Positions 62,501 to 64,000 of a DNA stretch of 64,000 nt are shown piece after piece. The notes below the pieces were generated by a model. The model was not told the DNA's origin. It saw only the letters and a program-made list of their open reading frames with translations, and did no database searches. Source of the DNA: Gavia stellata (Eukaryota; Chordata; Aves; Gaviiformes; Gaviidae); the NCBI RefSeq assembly GCF_030936135.1, contig NC_082637.1, positions 61,698,044-61,762,043 on the forward strand, read 5' to 3'. The position numbers were made by a program, and so were the translations under genes. Position 1 is the first letter of the stretch. The number at the start of each line of letters is the position of its first letter.

Positions 62501-62564
62501 TCAGAAAGCAATAGTAACTTACGAACACCAAGAACTATTCTGGAACAAAAGCAGAGTGGTCTAG
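32421..62564 (+). CDS. PPIP5K2: PPIP5K2, diphosphoinositol pentakisphosphate kinase 2 (3' part outside the window)
   Basis: Bifunctional cytosolic inositol pyrophosphate enzyme (Vip1 family): the kinase domain adds the 1-position diphosphate to IP6 or 5-IP7, and the phosphatase domain removes it. 25 coding exons join in frame here: 32421-32564, 34084-34279, 35000-35090, 35987-36072, 37463-37617, 38024-38125, 39948-40109, 41310-41431, 42976-43077, 43637-43723, 44675-44750, 44832-44941, 45974-46059, 46749-46874, 46975-47096, 50578-50760, 52759-52900, 53990-54213, 55769-55896, 56090-56204, 57531-57638, 57725-57841, 58600-58773, 61093-61266, 62495-62564. They give 1067 residues plus one base of a protein of about 1240. 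Residues about 50-380 are the ATP-grasp kinase (KKSKSKPM at 63-69, CDVNGFSF at 330-337). The phosphatase begins with RHGDRTP at 398-404. An Arg-rich stretch at 1013-1017 matches the nuclear localisation segment known in the human protein. PPIP5K2 rather than PPIP5K1 is chosen from synteny with GIN1 and residue matches. Confidence 0.96.
34084..34279 (+). CDS. PPIP5K2: PPIP5K2 exon 3: start of the kinase domain (residues 49-113)
   Basis: Acceptor CCTATTCAG. Encodes [20 protein letters not shown] and onward to [17 protein letters not shown]. The KKSKSK segment (from residue 63) is the substrate- and nucleotide-contacting basic stretch of the family. Donor GTAAAT at 34280; one base carried over. 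Confidence 0.97.
35000..35090 (+). CDS. PPIP5K2: PPIP5K2 exon 4 (residues 114-143)
   Basis: Acceptor ATATTTTAG. Encodes [20 protein letters not shown] and LNMQYHIQD, part of the ATP-grasp N-lobe. Donor GTAAGT at 35091; two bases of the Arg codon carried over. Confidence 0.96.
35987..36072 (+). CDS. PPIP5K2: PPIP5K2 exon 5 (residues 144-172)
   Basis: Acceptor TTCTTCTAG. Encodes [20 protein letters not shown] and LNRDPNNPQ. Donor GTAAAA at 36073. The following intron holds an LTR remnant. Confidence 0.96.
36221..36403 (+). mobile_element. Short LTR remnant of an avian endogenous retrovirus, with 5-bp target duplication
   Basis: Starts TGTTGTGGATTAACCCCTGC and ends CCAAAGGCAGTACA (TG...CA). 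The 3' half (CCATACCAGCTGCTGTGAAG, AAAATTAACTCCATCTCAGC) matches a common bird LTR as I recall it. AGTAT flanks it perfectly at 36216-36220 and 36404-36408. At 183 bp it is shorter than a full LTR, so it is probably internally deleted. Sense orientation in PPIP5K2 intron 5. Confidence 0.72.
37463..37617 (+). CDS. PPIP5K2: PPIP5K2 exon 6 (residues 173-224)
   Basis: Acceptor TGTTTCTTCAG. Encodes [40 protein letters not shown] and [10 protein letters not shown]. The QKPFVEKP region carries nucleotide-binding lysines of the family. Donor GTGAGG at 37618, phase 0. Confidence 0.97.
38024..38125 (+). CDS. PPIP5K2: PPIP5K2 exon 7 (residues 225-258)
   Basis: Acceptor TTCATTTCAG. Encodes [20 protein letters not shown] and [14 protein letters not shown], the kinase strand including the EEFM motif. 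Donor GTATGA. 34 codons, phase 0. Confidence 0.97.
39115..39181 (+). repeat. 67-bp perfect direct repeat, first copy
   Basis: Identical over all 67 bases to 40372-40438, including GTCATCAACTAGCAGCTGTG and CAAATAAATAACAG. It lies 766 bp before exon 8; the flanks on both sides differ between the copies. Confidence 0.97.
39948..40109 (+). CDS. PPIP5K2: PPIP5K2 exon 8 (residues 259-312)
   Basis: The acceptor TTTCAATAAAG is less pyrimidine-rich than its neighbours. Encodes [20 protein letters not shown] and onward to [21 protein letters not shown]. Donor GTAAGA at 40110. 54 codons, phase 0. Flanked by the two copies of a 67-bp perfect repeat. Confidence 0.97.
40372..40438 (+). repeat. 67-bp perfect direct repeat, second copy
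   Basis: Second copy of the sequence at 39115-39181, starting 1257 bp further on and 262 bp after exon 8. Confidence 0.97.
41310..41431 (+). CDS. PPIP5K2: PPIP5K2 exon 9: metal-binding end of the kinase (residues 313-352)
   Basis: Acceptor TCTTAAAAACAG. Encodes [41 protein letters not shown]331 and N333 in CDVNG are at the ATP-grasp metal-binding positions. Donor GTAAGA at 41432; two bases carried over. Confidence 0.97.
42976..43077 (+). CDS. PPIP5K2: PPIP5K2 exon 10: interdomain segment (residues 353-386)
   Basis: Acceptor CCCTTTTTTAG. Encodes [20 protein letters not shown] and [13 protein letters not shown]. Donor GTAAGA at 43078, two bases carried over. Joins the kinase to the phosphatase domain. 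Confidence 0.97.
43637..43723 (+). CDS. PPIP5K2: PPIP5K2 exon 11: phosphatase RHGDRTP motif (residues 387-415)
   Basis: Acceptor GAAATTTCAG. Encodes [20 protein letters not shown] and KMKMEVKHQ. The RHGDRTP motif (398-404) is the histidine-acid-phosphatase signature, with H399 the expected nucleophile. Donor GTAAGT at 43724. Confidence 0.98.
44675..44750 (+). CDS. PPIP5K2: PPIP5K2 exon 12, followed by a GC donor (residues 416-441)
   Basis: Acceptor CTCTTGAAG. Encodes [20 protein letters not shown] and KPKQLQ. The 5' splice site is TTGCAG|GCAAGT, a non-canonical GC donor in an otherwise strong context. The next exon continues EVLDIARQ in phase 0, so the boundary is secure. Confidence 0.96.
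44832..44941 (+). CDS. PPIP5K2: PPIP5K2 exon 13 (residues 442-477)
   Basis: Acceptor TTTCTTTAG after an 81-base intron, the shortest in the gene here. Encodes [20 protein letters not shown] and [16 protein letters not shown]. Donor GTAAGT at 44942. Confidence 0.97.
45974..46059 (+). CDS. PPIP5K2: PPIP5K2 exon 14 (residues 478-506)
   Basis: Acceptor CTACTTCAG. Encodes [20 protein letters not shown] and CPKTSSEEE. Donor GTATTG at 46060; one base carried over. Confidence 0.97.
46749..46874 (+). CDS. PPIP5K2: PPIP5K2 exon 15 (residues 507-548)
   Basis: Acceptor GTGCAATTAG. Encodes [40 protein letters not shown] and GQ. Donor GTAAAA at 46875. The next intron is only 100 bases. Confidence 0.97.
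46975..47096 (+). CDS. PPIP5K2: PPIP5K2 exon 16 (residues 549-589)
   Basis: Acceptor TTTGTTTGGTAG. Encodes [20 protein letters not shown] and [21 protein letters not shown], a conserved phosphatase-domain block. Donor GTACAA at 47097, phase 0. The open frame running past it is intronic. Confidence 0.97.
47342..47965 (-). mobile_element. CR1 3' fragment in PPIP5K2 intron 16 (antisense)
   Basis: On the plus strand it opens with repeated AATCATAG octamers (47342-47361) and GGTTTGGGTTGGAAGGGACC, the reverse complement of a CR1 3' terminus. It continues through reversed ORF2; the minus-strand frame at 47583-47795 encodes [20 protein letters not shown]. 5' truncated near 47965. Confidence 0.93.
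48790..50460 (-). mobile_element. Old CR1 region with reversed endonuclease part, in PPIP5K2 intron 16 (antisense)
   Basis: The left end (48822-48930: CTTTAGGTCATCTGGTCTGA, GGAGATTCCACAGCCTCTCC) is a reversed, diverged CR1 3' end. From about 49080 rightwards the sequence matches the reverse complement of the CR1 endonuclease region: landmarks GGTGGTCTGTAGCAGAGGCC (compare GTCTGTTACAGACCACC at 430 here) and TATTCCACCACGTCTCTCTA. The reverse transcriptase is missing between these parts, so it is either an internally deleted copy or two adjacent insertions. The right boundary near 50460 is uncertain; 49870-50460 may be CR1 5' sequence. Heavily mutated, no frame survives. Confidence 0.62.
50578..50760 (+). 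CDS. PPIP5K2: PPIP5K2 exon 17 (residues 590-650)
   Basis: Acceptor TATCTTCTTCAG. Encodes [40 protein letters not shown] and [20 protein letters not shown]. Donor GTTAGC at 50761, phase 0. Residues DSDSDSLSS form a Ser/Asp-rich insert. It follows the CR1-bearing 3.5-kb intron. Confidence 0.97.
52759..52900 (+). CDS. PPIP5K2: PPIP5K2 exon 18 (residues 651-697)
   Basis: Acceptor CAAATTGCAG. Encodes [20 protein letters not shown] and [27 protein letters not shown] in two pieces. Donor GTACTT at 52901; one base carried over. The intron before it (50761-52758) shows no further feature. Confidence 0.97.
53990..54213 (+). CDS. PPIP5K2: PPIP5K2 exon 19 (residues 698-772)
   Basis: Acceptor GTATATTCAG. 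Note that ATTCAG occurs twice in a row; the upstream one is used because it keeps [20 protein letters not shown] in frame. Continues [20 protein letters not shown] and onward to [14 protein letters not shown]. Donor GTAAGT at 54214, phase 0. Confidence 0.97.
55769..55896 (+). CDS. PPIP5K2: PPIP5K2 exon 20 (residues 773-814)
   Basis: Acceptor TTCTTACACAG. Encodes [40 protein letters not shown] and HP. Donor GTAAGT at 55897; two bases carried over. Confidence 0.97.
56090..56204 (+). CDS. PPIP5K2: PPIP5K2 exon 21: distal phosphatase motif (residues 815-853)
   Basis: Acceptor TTTACTTTCAAG. Encodes [20 protein letters not shown] and [19 protein letters not shown]. The ESHVHSLL block (836-843) is the conserved distal histidine region of the phosphatase domain, in the place of the HD/HAE motif of acid phosphatases. 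Donor GTAAGT at 56205. Confidence 0.97.
57531..57638 (+). CDS. PPIP5K2: PPIP5K2 exon 22 (residues 854-889)
   Basis: Acceptor CTCTTCATAAG. Encodes [20 protein letters not shown] and [16 protein letters not shown]. Donor GTATTT at 57639. 36 codons, phase 0. Confidence 0.97.
57725..57841 (+). CDS. PPIP5K2: PPIP5K2 exon 23 (residues 890-928)
   Basis: Acceptor TTTTTCTTCAG after an 86-base intron. Encodes [20 protein letters not shown] and [19 protein letters not shown], the end of the phosphatase domain. Donor GTAATA at 57842, phase 0. Confidence 0.97.
58600..58773 (+). CDS. PPIP5K2: PPIP5K2 exon 24: start of the C-terminal tail (residues 929-986)
   Basis: Acceptor ATTGTTTGTAG. Encodes [40 protein letters not shown] and [18 protein letters not shown]. 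The first part is less conserved; [20 protein letters not shown] is the conserved block. Probably disordered and phosphorylatable. Donor GTAAGT at 58774. Confidence 0.95.
61093..61266 (+). CDS. PPIP5K2: PPIP5K2 exon 25: nuclear-localisation segment (residues 987-1044)
   Basis: Acceptor TCTCACTTCCAG. Encodes [20 protein letters not shown], then [20 protein letters not shown] and [17 protein letters not shown]. Five arginines at 1013-1017 followed by Ser match the nuclear translocation signal described in human PPIP5K2. Donor GTTTTT at 61267 is weak apart from the GT. Confidence 0.96.
62495..62564 (+). CDS. PPIP5K2: PPIP5K2 exon 26, last exon seen in the window (residues 1045-1067)
   Basis: Acceptor TTTTATATCCAG. 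Encodes [23 protein letters not shown] in two pieces, matching the NYLRTPRTLVEQKQ-type block of the family. Donor GTATGT at 62565; one base is carried to an exon outside the window. The 3' side differs from the common human isoform, so it may be an alternatively spliced site. Confidence 0.88.
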
Positions 62565-64000
62565 GTATGTGCCTACAATTGAAAGTTTGTTTGATGTTAG
62601 CAGCTTTTCATCTGCCCGTTGTTATGTACAGTTGTACATTCTTTGAATAGCTTTTATGTTAACAGGACCCAATAGTACTTGTTATCAATAACATACGCTG
62701 AGTGTCTGCCTATGAACTGAAGAATTTTTCTGCAGCAAAAGTTTTTAAATAAATTATAACTGAAAAAAGCAAATTGTTTGAGGCTGTTCACACTACTGAC
62801 TCTATACTGCTCGCAACAGGTACACAGGATTATTTTTAACATAAAGTAGATTTTTAAGATAATGTAGTTCATGACAGTTTTTGGGTTTTGCCAGAATCTT
62901 TTGTATTGAAATGACCTGGACTGGAAACTGTTAAAACACTTTCCTTGAAAATTAATGTTTCCTACTGTGGGCAATTGATGGACTTCAAGGTGTTTTACCG
63001 AGGGGAGGTGGATGGCGGACAAACCTCAAGTTTCTTGATAATATCAGGGTTTTGCACACATTCCCTCTCCTAAAATTAATTTCTTCCTTTCAGCATTAGA
63101 ATGAATCATGCTATAATTCAATGAGTTGTTTCAAATTCTTTTAATTTAAGTGGTGCTTTTCTGTTGCTTCTTTGAAACAGGCATACATATGACTGATATG
63201 CAAAAATATGAAATCTTGCACTCCTATAAATCAATATAGCATTTTTTTCTAAGTGTGTCTTTTCATGGGAAAAATGAAGTGTAGAAAATGCATAAGCTAT
63301 ATGCATAAACTTAGAAGTAGCTTTTCCTTTCTTTGTAAAGATCTGTATATTTTGTATGTCTAATCTTTCTGTGATACTTTTCTTCCTATTATACCTTTCC
63401 CTTAGTAAAATGCATACATCAGGTGCTCTTGTTTATCGAAGTCATGTTTTTTATTGTGTGCTTGCTAGTTAAACAACTTTTCTTTTGCCAGTCTGTGACA
63501 CATATGGCTTGTGGAAGTTGTTGTATTTCTGTGCATAGATTAAGGTGTTACATTTGGTATGAAAGGCTTTTGCCACAGACCAGGCACCAATTTATTTTGG
63601 CTGTGATTGGTCACATGTGCTAGTAATGTTTCTCCTCACTGGGTCATTAAAAGTAATGAAAGGAACTATCACTGGATAGATAGTTGGTTTTCAAAAAAAA
63701 TCTGCTGCTACTTATCTAAGATGTAAAAGATAAGTTTGGAGTGAAAAACCACTTCTCCTTTCAATTAGTAGTAAAAACTAAAGGAAAAATGCAACGTTTT
63801 TTTCCATTTTATTCACTTTTGTATGTAAATTTCATTTATGGTTGATGATTATAAAAGTTATTTTTATATTTCCATCTGTGGCTTTCAGTGATTTGTTAAA
63901 ACTCTCACCCTAGCGGCAGAAATGTATGAGTTGTAACAAAAGTACTCTCACTTGCATGGAGACGTACAAAAGTCTTCTCAGGAAAGGAAGTCAAGCTAAA
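62565..64000 (+). other. PPIP5K2: PPIP5K2 intron running off the window; no exon seen
   Basis: AT-rich unique sequence. None of the short frames here resembles the remaining PPIP5K2 C-terminus (roughly 170 residues expected), so the next exon lies beyond 64000. Confidence 0.6.

Noticed and set aside
1-64000. CRISPR arrays, tRNA/rRNA genes, prokaryotic operons
   Set aside because: No regular spacer arrays, no cloverleaf-like sequences noticed and no dense coding; the window is vertebrate.

Overview
The window is avian nuclear DNA. Its interspersed repeats are CR1 LINEs and LTRs of bird endogenous retroviruses. Its two protein genes are split into short exons with GT-AG introns, and both match vertebrate genes lying side by side on human 5q21: GIN1 (minus strand) and PPIP5K2 (plus strand). 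The species cannot be fixed from sequence alone. Nothing is prokaryotic, and I see no tRNA, rRNA or CRISPR.

Layout. 1-3770: a decayed CR1 LINE with a second, 5'-truncated CR1 nested inside it. 3771-6860: no gene seen; the part next to 6860 is probably GIN1 3'UTR and carries a 117-bp tandem duplication. 6861-16378: the complete GIN1 reading frame on the minus strand, seven coding exons that join without a frameshift into about 526 codons; its introns hold a CR1 3' fragment (8898-9448) and a solo-LTR-like element (13895-15010). About 19500-20860: a CpG island that is the shared, divergent promoter of GIN1 and PPIP5K2, with two ZNF143-type motifs in opposite orientation plus NRF1- and ETS-like sites. 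20252-32162: the large first intron of PPIP5K2, holding a second, inverted copy of the same LTR (itself split by a CR1), another CR1 tail and several short tandem duplications. 32163-62564: 25 further exons of PPIP5K2 (a 5'UTR/start exon and 24 more), joining in frame for 1067 complete codons plus one base. The gene runs off the right edge, so its C-terminus is missing. Its introns carry a 183-bp LTR remnant with a clean 5-bp target duplication (36221-36403) and two minus-strand CR1 regions (47342-47965 and 48790-50460).

Function. PPIP5K2 encodes the two-domain inositol pyrophosphate kinase/phosphatase: an ATP-grasp kinase domain followed by a histidine-phosphatase-like domain with RHGDRTP. 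GIN1 is a host gene derived from the integrase of a Ty3/Gypsy-type element; its zinc-binding H-H-C-C residues and D-D-E positions are still present. The two genes share a promoter region; no functional link between their products is evident from sequence.

Most notable observations: the inverted pair of ZNF143-type motifs in the shared promoter; a perfect 67-bp direct repeat flanking PPIP5K2 exon 8; a GC-AG intron after the exon ending at 44750; upstream ORFs in the PPIP5K2 leader; opposite-facing LTR copies bracketing the promoter; and datable nested insertions. I found no convincing unknown system; this is an ordinary vertebrate two-gene neighbourhood with informative repeat history.
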